Position numbers and translations under genes: made by a program. The notes beneath the pieces are model-generated. The model was not told where the DNA came from. It searched no databases and was given only the letters and a program-made list of their open reading frames with translations. Below, piece after piece: positions 13,356-24,547 of a stretch of 64,000 nucleotides of DNA. How positions within the stretch are numbered: position 1 is the stretch's first letter; each line of letters opens with the position of its first letter. The stretch is from positions 3,468,828-3,532,827 of the forward strand of contig ML664174.1 in NCBI GenBank assembly GCA_007570785.1, read 5' to 3'. Source of the stretch: Antilocapra americana (lineage: Eukaryota > Chordata > Mammalia > Artiodactyla > Antilocapridae).

Positions 13356-14991
13356 ATCATTAATGTGATTATATTACCTTTAGGGAATAGAGCCAACTAC
13401 TTAAGTAACATGTTCTCTCCTGTGTTGGAATGTCAGTTCTTTAGGAAGATGGCCTCCTCTACAGACAGCTCACAAACACCTGTGGAAAACTTCCCCAAGC
13501 TCAGTAAAACAGGGATTTTCAGCAAGGGGCAATTTCCTAGACGACATCTGGCAATGTCCAAATGGGGCCATTTTACGTCATCACAAATCGGGGTATGTAC
13601 CTATTGGCATCTGGGATATAGAGGCCAGGAACACTGCTAAACATCTCATATCCCAGAATGCACAAGACTATAGAATATAACAAATGAAGAATTATCTGGC
13701 CCCAGCTACCAAGATGGCAAGGTCAAAAATACTCTGTAGGAAGGAATAAGAGAGTAGCGATTTCTAAAATTTGAACTCCAGAAAGTTTTCTGAGGAAATA
13801 AAGATGGCTTACCAATGAAGTCGGGATTTTTATTACATATTAATTTCAGGACCCGTACCATAGATGTTCAAAAGACGTGGATATTGAGCACTGAGACAAG
13901 ACTCCTTTGGTCAATAAACCCTCGTGAATAGGGCCAATCATGCAATAACCTTACAGTAAATTTCATTTTAAAGTAAGCAACGTCATACAGCTAGAGCACT
14001 AGAATGAAGTACTAGAAATGAAACTTCATTTGGAAGAATAAGTCTCAAAAGGACTCAAACCCCCCAAACAGTAGGTGAGAGATCGAAAGACCACTCTAGT
14101 AGCTTGTATACAGGGGGCCTCTCACTTGGTCTCAAGGCAGAGATGACAGAGCTAGCCAGGGAGCCACGGGGGTTCCTTCCTCCCCATTGAGCATCTTGTC
14201 TCCTAGCTCAGGTACTTGCATGACAAACTCATTCTTCACTTAATAATGCTGCTCAAAAACACTATTAGAAAGCTCCTAAGAGTTCATTTAAACCACCTGT
14301 CAGTGAATTCACCAAGTTTTCTAAAAAGCATGAGATAAAACTGTATGTATACAGTACAATCCAACAATATAGATATATAATTTCCCCCAAAGAAGAAAAA
14401 GAAGCCATCAACATGTTACTGGTACTTCTCACTCCAGTGCCTTTTATACTCAAATCTGGAAGACACAGGTTTGATTCCCAACTCTGAGATTTTTGTCAAA
14501 TAATAACATTCTCACTAAAATGCCTATGAAATGAATGGGAATGTATCATAATTGTCATTTAGTGATGAGAACACTGAGGGAGAAAAGAAATGGCCCTGCA
14601 CCAATTGTAAAAGTACTAGACAAATAAAAAACCAGCATTAAGATAGCTTTTTAAAATAAAACCCTTTAAAAGCTGCATTTAAAATATGTTTAACTTTATA
14701 TGACATTTATCCCTAAAGGTGACATACCAAGTCTTCTACGTAAAGATTACAATTTCATCCACTGAATCAAAGGTGTTTTACTTAAAAAAATTAATATTCT
14801 ATACACAAGATATTTAATATATCTAAAAGGAGAAAGTAACTCACAAAATGCAAAAGGAAATACACTGCAGCAAACAGCTAACTCTTTCACCATCAAGAGA
14901 AGACATTCATGCAAATCCTACATCACACTGCCTTATAAAACCTGATAGACATACTTTGTCAGGAAGTATGGGAAAAGAAAATTAAAGATCT
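13356..14991. other. Intronic segment flanking the SIPA1L1 donor
   Basis: Mostly unique AT-rich sequence. No young repeat within about 1.6 kb of the exon's 3' edge and no second exon seen. Confidence 0.35.
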
Positions 14992-14993
14992 CT

Positions 14994-14999
14994 ACTCAC
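14994..14999 (-). other. SIPA1L1: Splice donor of the SIPA1L1 coding exon
   Basis: On the minus strand the exon ends AAGG and the intron opens GTGAGT, a near-consensus U1 site. The split codon (one base in this exon) agrees with SIPA1L1 homologues, where the residue after K499 is completed by the next exon. That exon is not found in 1-14993. Confidence 0.93.
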
Positions 15000-16497
15000 C
15001 CTTCTGATAGAAGAACTTCCGGTAATAGTAGGCGCCAAGATCCACGTGTTCCACGATGTATCTTTTCACCCGATCCAGGTGTAACACCAAGTTTTCCTTA
15101 GGTACTTCAAGTACTGCCACGCCTGCGTTTGTACAATGGGAGCTGAGTGTAGACTCAAAGGAGGCACTTTCACATCCACTAAAGGAACCAGAATTTGATT
15201 TGGACAGGCTGATCTTCCTTTCCCCTTCTCCACCAATCTCATTCCGAAAATACGGACAGCTCATCACCAGTTCATTGCTTTTATCATCTCCCTGGTCCAT
15301 GCTGAGGCTTCCTTTGGAATTCAGGTCCTCTGTGCTGCCCATTGGGGAGCTGAAGCTGGCTGAGTGGGACAAAGGCCCCGAGACCAAGGATGCCACCGCA
15401 GCTGCCGAAGCCCCTGTGGTGGTGTTTCTCCTCTTAATTACATTGTGCCTGTTCATAATCGCCTCGTTCAAGTCAAATAAGATACTCTGGACATCGTAGT
15501 GGGCAAAGCACTTCGGGCATGTCCAGGGCCTGACAGAATCTTCCGATCGGTTATCTTCAAGATCCGAAGACTTCCCAAGTTCCTCACCTTTGGCATTGCG
15601 TAATTTACGAAAAATGGAAGAGTCTCCGGTTTCCGACTTGGAACGTCGCTTGAGTGGTTTTTCCCTTTCCTTAAAGAGCCTGAGGTTCTCTCTCTGTGAG
15701 ATGGGCCCGTCTATGATATCCAAGGAGAAACCAGAACCCTTGCCCCCACCGGCGATGAGAAAGTCACTGAGCTTGGTCGGAGTGGGCCCTCGATCAGACT
15801 TGTCGTCTTTGTAGCCCTTTAACAAGTCAAAGAAGCTTTCTCCGGACGTTCCCTGCTTATCGATTGAGGATGTGCTACCGTATTCCCTGTGCAGCGATGG
15901 CCCCGTCTTGTAGGTGGGCGAGATACATTCATCAAAGCTATCCACATCAAGCTCACTTATGGTGATGTCACTGTTGCTGCGCTGCCGAATTCGGCGCAGA
16001 GCCTTCCTGGGGGAGCTGGGGTAGGCTTCGGGCATGAGAAATCTGGAGTCCATGTTCTCCGATGGTCGTGTCTTGTTCTTCAGCGTGTTCTGTATGCTTT
16101 TTAACATGGTTGAGTCACTGGAATTTAGGCTTACAGAACTTCCCTGACTCACAGGACTGCTTTTGGAGGACATGCTCTCAAGGCAACTTGAGGTTTCTAT
16201 TTCCTGGCTTGAACGGCTAGATTCTTTCACGCTTTCCTTTCTGGGGGGCCAATCTGCAATCCTTGCCCGAACCCCCATCTTTGGGACTCCGGGGGTCGAA
16301 GGTATGTGGTGAGAACCTTCGCTTCGGGGGGGGCCTACAGCTGCCATGACAGATGACCCTAAGCTGCCGTTTTGGGACCTGAAACGTCGCATGTAGAAGT
16401 CGTCCGTGTGGACTTTGGGGGTGCCATCTGCGCCCACAACCGACGCCCTCTCAGTGGCAACCGGCCTCTCTGTCTGCGACCGTTTCAGGCTGGTCAT
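15000..16497 (-). CDS. SIPA1L1: SIPA1L1, first coding exon (residues 1-499, partial gene)
   Basis: This exon encodes the N-terminus of signal-induced proliferation-associated 1-like protein 1 (SPAR/E6TP1). I recognise the protein from its start ([12 protein letters not shown]) and from its near match to mammalian SIPA1L1 throughout. Known family role: a GTPase-activating protein for Rap that binds actin and PSD-95-type scaffolds and shapes dendritic spines; its RapGAP, PDZ and C-terminal coiled-coil parts lie in later exons, outside this window. Visible here: Ser/Thr-rich low-complexity stretches (about 85-135 and 365-450), basic phosphosite-like motifs [10 protein letters not shown] (168-177) and KRRSKSE (283-289), a CPKC pair (C327, C330) and a structured-looking end (about 460-499). 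The start has A at -3 and an in-frame TGA 15 codons upstream (16542-16540). The reading frame is intact. Translation past 15000 would run into the intron and stop at 14994-14992, so the exon ends with AAG plus one base (phase 1). Confidence 0.97.
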
Positions 16498-16516
16498 GAT
16501 GCAAAAGCAATTTGAC

Positions 16517-16543
16517 TTAAATCCCCACAGAAAGGACCATCAT
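16517..16543 (-). promoter_or_regulatory. uORF 4 in the SIPA1L1 leader (8 codons plus stop)
   Basis: Opens with two consecutive ATG codons (16543-16538) and stops at TAA 16519-16517, only 19 bases upstream of the main ATG. Confidence 0.5.
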
Positions 16544-16552
16544 ACCTAAGTT

Positions 16553-16627
16553 TTAAATGTGCACTTCCCTTTTGGAGAATGGCTTCCAGAAGATACAGCA
16601 GTTGCACGAGATCTTAATCTTTTTCAT
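16553..16627 (-). promoter_or_regulatory. uORF 3 in the SIPA1L1 leader (24 codons plus stop)
   Basis: ATG at 16627-16625 with A at -3 and A at +4. It ends at TAA 16555-16553, 55 bases before the main start, so re-initiation at the SIPA1L1 ATG is possible. Confidence 0.5.
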
Positions 16628-16713
16628 TTAAAAGGTTAAAATAACTCCTTATTTTCAAATCTCTGAAAAATCCAGATCTTTAGAACATTATAATCCACAA
16701 GAGTTCCTTTGCT

Positions 16714-16794
16714 TTACTTTGCTAGATGGCTTTCTTTCAGAAAGAACTGAATGGAACTTGTATCACTCGGTCTCTGTGACTGCCATACTCCCAT
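16714..16794 (-). promoter_or_regulatory. uORF 1 in the SIPA1L1 leader (26 codons plus stop)
   Basis: ATG at 16794-16792, TAA at 16716-16714. The ATG lies 7 bases inside the exon after the acceptor. The peptide resembles no family I know, so any role would be in translation control rather than as a product. Confidence 0.55.
16763..16786 (-). promoter_or_regulatory. uORF 2 in the SIPA1L1 leader (7 codons plus stop)
   Basis: ATG at 16786-16784 with G at -3 and G at +4, a good initiation context. It ends at TGA 16765-16763. It overlaps uORF 1 in another frame. Confidence 0.5.
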
Positions 16795-16801
16795 GCTTTC
16801 T

Positions 16802-16822
16802 CTAAAAGAGAGAAGGACAATT
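16802..16822 (-). other. SIPA1L1: Splice acceptor of the SIPA1L1 exon
   Basis: The minus strand reads a pyrimidine tract (TTGTCCTTCTCTC) followed by TTTTAG and then AGAAAGC. This is the best acceptor between the start codon and the next several hundred bases. It gives an exon of about 1.8 kb, the large first coding exon expected for this gene family. The boundary is inferred from sequence only. Confidence 0.75.
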
Positions 16823-18975
16823 TGGATTAGCATTTAATAAATACATCTAAAAATAAATATGCAATTGCCAAAACCAGACACATGCAAACAGAAGATTCAC
16901 CAGCGGATTGCGGCTCACAGCTTACAGCCCATATTTTTAGTAAAGCAGATCTGAAAGCATTTAATAATATCCATCATTTAAATTACATATATTTTAAAAG
17001 ACTATTAATACTTCAGCTTAATTGAACTGTTTCATATCATTAGAAGGCAGTGAGGGATCTTGTTCCAGGACATTAGCCCAAGTACAGACTCCAGTGACCT
17101 CCACCAATGTAGACTATCATGAACTGCTGTGCTGACCACAAGTTCACGGCATAACCAACAGAGTTCGGTAATTAGAGCAACATACAGCTTTTTAACAAGA
17201 TGAAAAATTGAAAAATTATGTTCTGAATATGTCACAACACTTACTTTTTAACCTCTTCTGTATTTCAAAATTCAAACTTAGTTTTCTGTTTCTTTACAAA
17301 GGCTTAACAGAGTTGGCAAGAGCAAATACAACAGAGAAAATCAACACGGTTTTCCCCAAGCCATTCTACCCATTAGCAAGCTTCTGTATTTCCCTCTAGT
17401 TTATTACTTACCCCAAAGAGCAGAATTTCAGAATTCATCCAGCATTTTCCACCACCTCTTCCCGAGTTCTCTTTCCTTCTATCTACCCTTAAAGCTACAA
17501 ACGTTTCACTAATTAGCAAAATGCCTGCATTTCCTTACGCATTGCAACCCACCCCACCCTTCGGTGCTAATTTATGAAGACAGCAGAAACCAAAAGCTGC
17601 TGTGGGCAGACCTCTCCATGTCCCCTAGTCGATGAGAGAATTGCTAACATCCTTCCAGGTGACGGGCAAAGAAAACCAACCTCCTCAGAAGCACGTCAAT
17701 CAGGAGGCAAGAGGCACAAATTCTGAGCACAAAATCCTGCATGGTTGCGCACATCCTGAAAATAAAGGCAGAGGACCCTTTTCCAAGGCTCCACAAATTA
17801 CACAAGAGGTGGCCTTTAAATCCCTGCCACATGCATGTTTGCAAAGATGCTGCTGATCCAGCACTGCGCTGCTGGGGCCGCATTGTCTACAAATCACGGC
17901 TGACACCCAGGCCGACCCGGGCTTGCTGCGCTCCGCTCCCCAGCAACAAGCACTTACTTCCACAATAATTAAGCATCTCGCTAGTCGGCTTCCTGCCTCC
18001 CAGGCAGCCGCTTTAATTTCTCCTGCGCTATGCAGCATCATTTTAGGAGACTCGCTGCTATTTAAAGGCTGGAACATTTAGGGGTGTTTCAAAAATGCAC
18101 GCCGCCTGCAGAACACAGGGCCAAAGGAGCTCCAGCTGGGCTGGCTCGGGCTGCTTAGACCAGCCCCACACAGAAACGCCGATTGTTTTCCCTCTGGCTC
18201 CTCTTCACCATCTTTTGTGAAAGGGATAATGGTTTTGCATCGCTACCCAATGAAACCTGACTTTCGACCTCTCTGGATACTTCTGCCGTCAGACTGCTAT
18301 AATTTGACTGTATATCTGGGAACTGTCCAGGCTCCTCTTGAACTGTAAACCTTCGAGTGGAATAATGTGCTAACTGTTGCGTCTGAAAGAGACCATGTGG
18401 CCAGAGCCAAGGTTCAAGAAGGGCTCCTTATAAAATGGAAGGAAACTGGGCAACTGAACCAAAAAGCAAAGTAAACACTAGCCCATCTCAAAAAAAAAAA
18501 AAAAATCTTTTGACAGCCCCAAACCACAATTTATGAGCTATTTTGTAACTAGGGAAAAAAAGAAGCTGTTTATTTCAACGAAACAGCTTTCAAAGAAAGA
18601 ATACACTGACATACAAAATAATTCTCAATAGATTCTTATGAAAAGCAGATGTTTTCAACGTCTCTCATATAACTCACAGAAATCCAAATAAATCACCTAT
18701 TGTTCCCAGAACTGACATTCTCTAAAAGGCCACTGCACCAATTCCCCAGGGTAAAGACTCATTCGTGCCACATTTTGTTTCCCTTAGAATTCAGTTCACT
18801 GAAGCACTGTCTTTTTTCAGTATCTGTGAAGTTATAGGTCAGCACGAAAATACAGTAAGTAGCACTGACTTGGAAATGCCTGTTCTTGGTGGTCACTACT
18901 ACAGGACTCCCATTCAGAAGCACTGCATATGCTTCCTGGGTCTTTTTAATAGGTTTTTAAAGATCTTACACAAGT
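16823..18975. other. Repeat-poor intron upstream of the SIPA1L1 exon
   Basis: No young SINE or LINE in this stretch, in contrast to the repeat-dense DNA from 18976 onward. It contains the candidate alternative promoter and an A-run at 18490-18505. Low repeat load next to an exon fits regulatory constraint but does not prove it. Confidence 0.4.
17958..18070 (-). promoter_or_regulatory. Candidate alternative promoter and non-coding first exon
   Basis: On the minus strand a TATA-like TTTAAATA (18066-18059) lies just downstream of a CACCC-type motif (about 18088). A good donor, GGAA|GTAAGT, with its intron beginning at 17957, lies about 75 bases past the expected initiation point near 18035. The surrounding 17850-18170 is richer in G+C and CpG than the flanks and free of recognisable repeats. 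Splicing from this donor to the acceptor at 16802 would make a short non-coding exon. This is inference from motifs; TATA-like sequences are common by chance. Confidence 0.25.
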
Positions 18976-19305
18976 GGGCTTCCCTGGTGGCTCAGTGGTA
19001 AAGAATCGACCTGCCAATGCAGGAGACACAGGTTCGATCCCAGGTCCGAGACGATCCTACAAGCCGTGGAACAACTAAGCCTGCGTGCCACAATGACTGA
19101 GCCAGAGATCTAGATAGAGCCTAGGAGCCACAACTGCTGAGCCCATGTGCTCTAAAGCCTAGGATCCACAATGGGAAAAGTCAATGTGATGAGAAGCCCA
19201 CACACCGACACTAGAGAACAGCCCCCACTCGCTGCAACTAGAGAAAACTCCACACGTCAACGGAAACTCAGCACAACCAAAAATCAATAAAATTATTTTA
19301 AAAAT
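18976..19305 (+). repeat. CHR tRNA-derived SINE (long form)
   Basis: GGGCTTCCCTGGTGGCTCAG head, GGTTCGATCCC B-box, body with GCCACAATGACTGAGCC and CTGAGCCCATGTGC, and an AAAATCAATAAAATTATTTT tail. Confidence 0.9.
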
Positions 19306-19780
19306 CTTGTAGAGATATATTTCTTCGTAATTTAAAATAAATGCCAAGACTCCTGCTACATCTTGATTACGATAACTCAGTGTTTTCTTTTAATTTCAAA
19401 GTACACATGGGCACATAGAGGAGAGAGTGCCCACAGTTCAACGACCTGAAAAATCTGAGGAGGTTCAAGATGGGACAACTAAGTTAAATAACAGATTTTG
19501 TTTCCTTGTCATAGAGACTTTTTTTCCTTTTCTCTTTCCCCCTCTTTCCCATCCTTAGTTATAGCAACAAAGGCCTTCAGGCACAGCAGGAACTTTAGAC
19601 CATCATCTACAGAATATATACATTTTGTATTTATTCAAGTACTAATTGAAAATAATGATGCCATCCATGTGTAATATGACATCACATCAATAATACCTAA
19701 AACCTACTCCTGGGGGTTAATGGAAATAGCAAACATATGCTAACAATGATTAGCAATTCTCTTAGTTATCAGCAAACTGG
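19306..19780. other. Intronic segment, nothing recognised
   Basis: Unique-looking sequence with a pyrimidine-rich patch at 19500-19560. Confidence 0.35.
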
Positions 19781-20058
19781 CCTGCTGCTGCTGCCGCTAA
19801 GTTGCTTCAGTCGTGTCTGACTCTGTGTGACCCCATAGACGGTAGCCCACCAGGCTCCGCTGTCCCTGGGATTCTCCAGGCAAGAACACTGGAGTGGGTT
19901 GCCATTTCCTTGTCCGATGCATGAAAGTGAAGAGTGAAAGTGAAGTCGCTCAGTCGTGTCCAACTCTTAGCGACCCCATGGACTGCAGCCTACCAGCTCC
20001 TCCATCCATGGGATTTTCCAGGCAAGAGTACTGGAGTGGGTTGCCATTGCCTTCTCCG
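19781..20058 (+). repeat. Bov-A2 SINE (two Bov-A units)
   Basis: Starts CCTGCTGCTGCTGCCGCTAA. Two related units each carry CAGTCGTGTC and CCAGGCAAGA. They are joined by TGAAAGTGAAGAGTGAAAGT, and the element ends GCCATTGCCTTCTCCG. Confidence 0.92.
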
Positions 20059-21361
20059 CAAACCTACCTAAGCATCACTAAATGTGATAAAAAAAAATAA
20101 TAATAAAAAAAAACAGAATTAAGAAGAGCAGTATTAATTTATAGCATGTCACCTCTATCTGTTGAAAGAGTAAGCTATTAAGAAATATCCTTGTTATATG
20201 TTTAATTTTACAGCTCTAGGTAGTACTTGAGTCCATGGTGGATCCATTTAGCTAGAACATCAATCCCATGGTTTAGTTCCGTGAGCTCCTGGAAACCCTA
20301 TCAGCTAAGGAGAAGACGCAATCTACTAACTGAAAATCTTTCCATCACTCAAGGTCTATCACCACCTAACCTACACCACGGTTTTGTGATAAGATCATTC
20401 TTTCAAAGGAAGTGCCTCCTCCTCTCCGGTAAATCACCCCCAGTCTTTCTGCATTAACTTCTGAGCATGGCCCACACACTTGGTGCTAGAGATATTTGGG
20501 GAAACAGCCCTCCCTCCAAGGGAGGCTACAGGTGTAAAAACAGTCCCTGTCATCCTGACTCACAGAGACATTTACATTCTTGACCTCTCTCTCCTTCCCG
20601 AAATTCTTTCTTCTCGAGGGCTTCATGATGAACACGTTCTTAACTTCTGTGCCTCTTTTTTTTGGCTCCCTATCAGGATCACTGGTGGCTCCACTTAAAA
20701 GCAACTGATTCCAGGGTGGTACCCTTGGCTTACTTCTCTTACTAGTCTTCAGAGTTCTTGAAGGTACAGTAAAGGGTGTTAGTATTAGGATGCATTTGAG
20801 CACCGAGTGCATTAGGATGAGATCGCAGGCCTGGGGACACTGGAGTAAAAACATTACTCTGGAAACCAGGGTATTGACTTGGCTGGATCAGTTGCCTGTG
20901 CAACGGAATGAAGCAGAGTTAGAAAACTGCTTGGGAGAGATAGCTGCATGGTAGCCAGTACTGTCTGGAGATGTCACAGATACCCACAGTTTTAAATATC
21001 TCTATGCAGTTACCTCCAAATCTCTTCTCATGACCCTTTCCCTTAAATTACAGATAAAATATATCCAAGTGCTCATTTGATATCTTCCTTATTTATCCAT
21101 TTTCAACATGAATTATTAGGCATAAAAATGGGAAAATAAAATTTTTCCAAGAGATAAATGAGTGATAAGGAAGTGAGAACAATAAATAATTGAAGGAACC
21201 AAAGGAAAGGAACAACATGGGAAACTTTCTTTGTGCCAAGGGCATAAAAATAGTTTAAAGATTACACAAAAAGATGTGGGAAGGAAAGAAAACAAAAAAC
21301 TAACAACAACTTACAGTTCCTGCCCTGAAATAACCTGCAGTACGATATGGTACATTCACTA
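20059..21361. other. Intronic segment, nothing recognised
   Basis: A-rich run at 20089-20114, otherwise unique-looking sequence with no exon or young repeat. Confidence 0.35.
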
Positions 21362-21370
21362 AAAAGATGT

Positions 21371-21577
21371 GGTGTGCATGCTTAGCTGTGTCCAACTCTT
21401 GGGGACCCTACAGACTGGGGCCGCCAAGCTTCCCTGTCCATGGAATTTTCCAGGCAAGAATACTGGAGTGGGTTGTCCTTTCCTCCTCCAGGGGGTCTTC
21501 CTGACCCAGGGATGGAACTTGCATCCCCTGCATTGACAGGCAGACTTTTTACCACTGAGCGACCTGGAAAGCCCGTG
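21371..21577 (-). repeat. Bov-tA SINE, minus orientation, with TSD
   Basis: Bov-A body then ACCACTGAGCGACCTGGAAAG at the right. A 9-base target duplication AAAAGATGT lies at 21362-21370 and 21578-21586. Confidence 0.9.
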
Positions 21578-21586
21578 AAAAGATGT

Positions 21587-22860
21587 AGCAAACCTCATCA
21601 ATTACCTCCATATTTCAAAACAGGATGTTGGTAGGTCCCTTAACTGGCACAGCCTCAGATATGGGGTCAACGCTCAATGATTTCAGGCAATAGAAGAAAT
21701 TTTGATGATGAATAACTATACAAATATCCTGATTACACAGATAAATAATGTAAATATTTATGAAACTGTCGATGTAAATAGTTTATCAAGCTGTATGCAT
21801 AGACTTAAAATATCCATAAATATTCTTTAGACTATAACAGGAAACTTTATTTTAAAACAGAAATATTACATCACAGTGTTTGGACATTAGATTAGCTACG
21901 ATAACCAAATAAAGCCAATGATTTCCTTTACCTCCCTTCTTGGCTTTCCTGAACTACAGTCACATTACATAAACGTAACATCCCAGATAGAAGGGACATC
22001 TCACTCTTTCAAGTCAGCCTTGAAACATGTACAAACATCTCTCTGCAATATCCTGGATAATTTAAGCTTTATGAATCAGCATTTAACTTTTTAGAATTGG
22101 AATTTCCCCCTTCTTGCACTTCCATCCTATCTCCTCAACAAAAATCAGGAAGGACTGGGAAGACATGAGTAGATGTCTAGTTCCTGATCTCCAAATGTTC
22201 ACTATCTAAAGAAGACAACGCTAACGGAGACAAAGTAGATTCAAATAATTTGCCCTCAAATTACCAAAGTGAATAAAGAAGTTATAGTTACAAAACATAC
22301 AAAACCAGATGTATTTACATTTGAATTTAGAGATAAGAAATCAATTTAAAATGTGCTTGTTTTGACAGAGTAAGGAGCAAAAGAAAGCATAACATTTACC
22401 TCCCAACTACCCTCCAAATGAAACGTTCAATGAAGAACATTACATAAGGCTTGAACATACTTTGTGTATCTGCAGGTAAAGGAAACATGAAAATTTGGCA
22501 GCAAGCTTGATGGCAGAAGAGGGTGATAAAATATAAAGGATTTGAAAAAAAATTCATTTAAATAAAATTTAAAAGGTTTGGAGCCAGACACATGGTAAGA
22601 ATTACTAATGGGTAAGAAAATGATTCAACAGCTGGCAAAATAAAGGAGAACAGAAATAAATGTGAACATTTATCTTGTATTTGAATATGAGACAACTCAG
22701 GCAATAAGCAATTAATATAATGCCAAGAGCTAGGTTATGAGGAGCTTAAAGTAAAGAGGTAAATGGTAAAATGCAGTAAATAGAAAGGTAACCATGAACC
22801 AGAATTATTAGAGGAAAAATAGCATTTGAGGTACAGCAAATGAATACTTGAGGGCAGAAG
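21587..22860. other. Intronic segment, nothing recognised
   Basis: AT-rich sequence without exon signals or nameable repeats. Confidence 0.3.
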
Positions 22861-23018
22861 GAGAAGGCGACAACAGAGGATGAGATGGCTGGATGGCATC
22901 ATTGACTCGATGGACATGGGTGTGGGTAGACTCCAGTAGTTGGTGATGGACAGGGAGGCCTGGCGTGCTGCGATTCATTGGGACACAGAGTCAGACACGA
23001 CTGAGCGACTGACCTGAA
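22861..23018 (+). repeat. BovB LINE 3' end fragment
   Basis: Contains GAGGATGAGATGGCTGGATG, AGTTGGTGATGGACAGGGAG and the terminal CACGACTGAGCGACTGACCTGAA of BovB/RTE, truncated at its 5' side. Confidence 0.9.
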
Positions 23019-23859
23019 GGTATTTCTTAACTGATTTGACCATGGACTTATTTTTTAAGAATATTTTTATATTGTGCGTCCTACTGAATGTAACTGAGGA
23101 CAAACAGGCCCAGTTTCAGAACTCAGGATACAAACAAACTGGTTTATACATTATAAATTTAGTTATTTTTTTAGTTATGTATAGATATATAAACAAGCCA
23201 AAGGAAATTCACACCAAGGGAGTTATAATACTTGTCTTTAGACAGATTATAAATAATTCCTTTTTAAAGTATTTAACTATATTATTTTTTAAAATGAGCA
23301 TGCATAATTTTTATAATCAGAATAAAAAGTTTAGGAGAAAAAAAGCAACTCATTCTGTTACTAAAAACAATAAACCATCTGAGAATGCTATATGATGAAC
23401 ACACACTTGCATACTAATTATTAAATACAGCACCATGTAAAACCTCAAACCATTCAAATCACCAAACAAGTCAAAATACAACAGATGTCAAGTCCTTCCA
23501 ATAAGATGATCTTGTGCTAAATCCTCTGATTAAAATGGAATCAAAGAGGGCTACATAAAATAGAAAGTACTGAAGATTATAAGATTTAGCAGTATTTATA
23601 AGATTTGAATAACTTCTCCATACAGATGATTAATACAACTGCTTGCATTTCCTTTTTTTTGTATTTAATGCTGCTTTCTTTATATTTAGTATTGACACAA
23701 AAGCCCCCTCCTACCCAAGAGTCTCCGTTTCACGTTTTCACAAGGTTGCAGGGACCTGGGTAATCAGGTGGGGCTGCCTACACAAAGCACAGACTGAGTC
23801 GTCATCACTTTTTGCCCTTTCCTGGGACACATCTACTTTCCCACATTCACATGAGTGAG
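23019..23859. other. Intronic segment, nothing recognised
   Basis: Very AT-rich; its open frames fit base composition rather than coding. Confidence 0.35.
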
Positions 23860-23963
23860 GTGAAAGTTGCTCAGCTGTGTCCGACTCTGCAACCCCACGG
23901 ACTATGACAGTCCAAGGACTCTTCCAGGCCAGAATCCTGGAGTGGGTAGCCTTTCTCTTCTCC
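23860..23963 (-). repeat. Bov-A monomer, minus orientation
   Basis: TGAAAGTTGCTCAGCTGTGT followed by CCAGGCCAGAATCCTGGAGT and CCTTTCTCTTCTCC. A single diverged unit without the tRNA-related head. Confidence 0.85.
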
Positions 23964-24547
23964 ATACTTCTCACCTTTTGTCCTTACAATCTTCCTCCTG
24001 CAGAGATTCAGGTTAAATTGGAAGAAGGCCACCAATCAGACTGCAGACCAATACTCCAAAGAACATTATCACATTGTCCGGAGGTTATCAATGGCTCGAG
24101 GAAACTGTATATTTAACCCGGAAAGGAAGAATCTAGTAGTATTGACTTTCTCTGAGGGCAGGAGGGAAAGAGATGGTTTAAACTGTATTAAGTCATACTT
24201 ACACTAGACAAGCCATGAAAATCGCCTTTGATCCATATATGACCAACTGCAGTTGAGAATCTGCGTGGTTAAGGACAGCTTTTTAGGCTGCCAGCACGGG
24301 CTATGGGAGCCCCAGCTACTGGTGTTCTGCGCTAAGCCAGGCATTACCAACAGAGAAAGCAAAGACTCGTTTCCGCCCTTGAGTCCCTATAATCTGACTG
24401 GAAGGGGACCGGAGGGTTCAGTAAGACAGCACAGCACAACCGGCTTTGTCAAAGACATCGAGGTTCTCTCATCTGAGTATTTAAAATCCAAAAAGAATTT
24501 AAGAAAGTGCACTTGAGACACAAGAAGAGAATAGAAAGTCACATCAG
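23964..24547. other. Intronic segment, nothing recognised
   Basis: Unique-looking sequence between two Bov SINEs. Confidence 0.3.

Larger units (their letters stand above)
1..14999 (-). other. SIPA1L1: Intron downstream of the SIPA1L1 coding exon (5' part)
   Basis: Everything left of the donor is intronic in the minus-strand gene. By eye I found no segment matching the expected next SIPA1L1 exon, so the intron is at least 15 kb. Its repeats are listed separately. Confidence 0.85.
16498..16801 (-). other. SIPA1L1: 5' UTR part of the SIPA1L1 exon
   Basis: This is the leader between the acceptor at 16802-16803 and the start codon at 16497. It is AT-rich, in contrast to the more GC-rich coding part, and holds four short upstream ORFs that all terminate before the main ATG. 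The remaining leader exon or exons lie further upstream, probably beyond the window. Confidence 0.75.

Noticed and set aside
15056..15499. 147-codon open frame on the plus strand
   Set aside because: It is antisense to the SIPA1L1 coding exon and its openness follows from that exon's codon composition; no independent gene features.
17700..18077. 125-codon minus-strand open frame overlapping the candidate promoter
   Set aside because: Cysteine-rich, no family resemblance, and it runs through the predicted donor. Splicing to the coding exon would meet the in-frame TGA before the SIPA1L1 start.
18976..19100. tRNA-like A and B boxes in many elements (example position)
   Set aside because: These are the tRNA-derived heads of CHR and Bov-tA SINEs; no complete cloverleaf tRNA gene was seen.
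19781..20058. Regularly repeated units suggestive of an array
   Set aside because: The two units are the Bov-A monomers of a Bov-A2 SINE. There is no CRISPR-like repeat-spacer pattern anywhere in the window.
23036..23395. 119-codon plus-strand open frame
   Set aside because: Very AT-rich, with Lys/Asn/Ile/Phe-dominated translation typical of non-coding AT-rich DNA.
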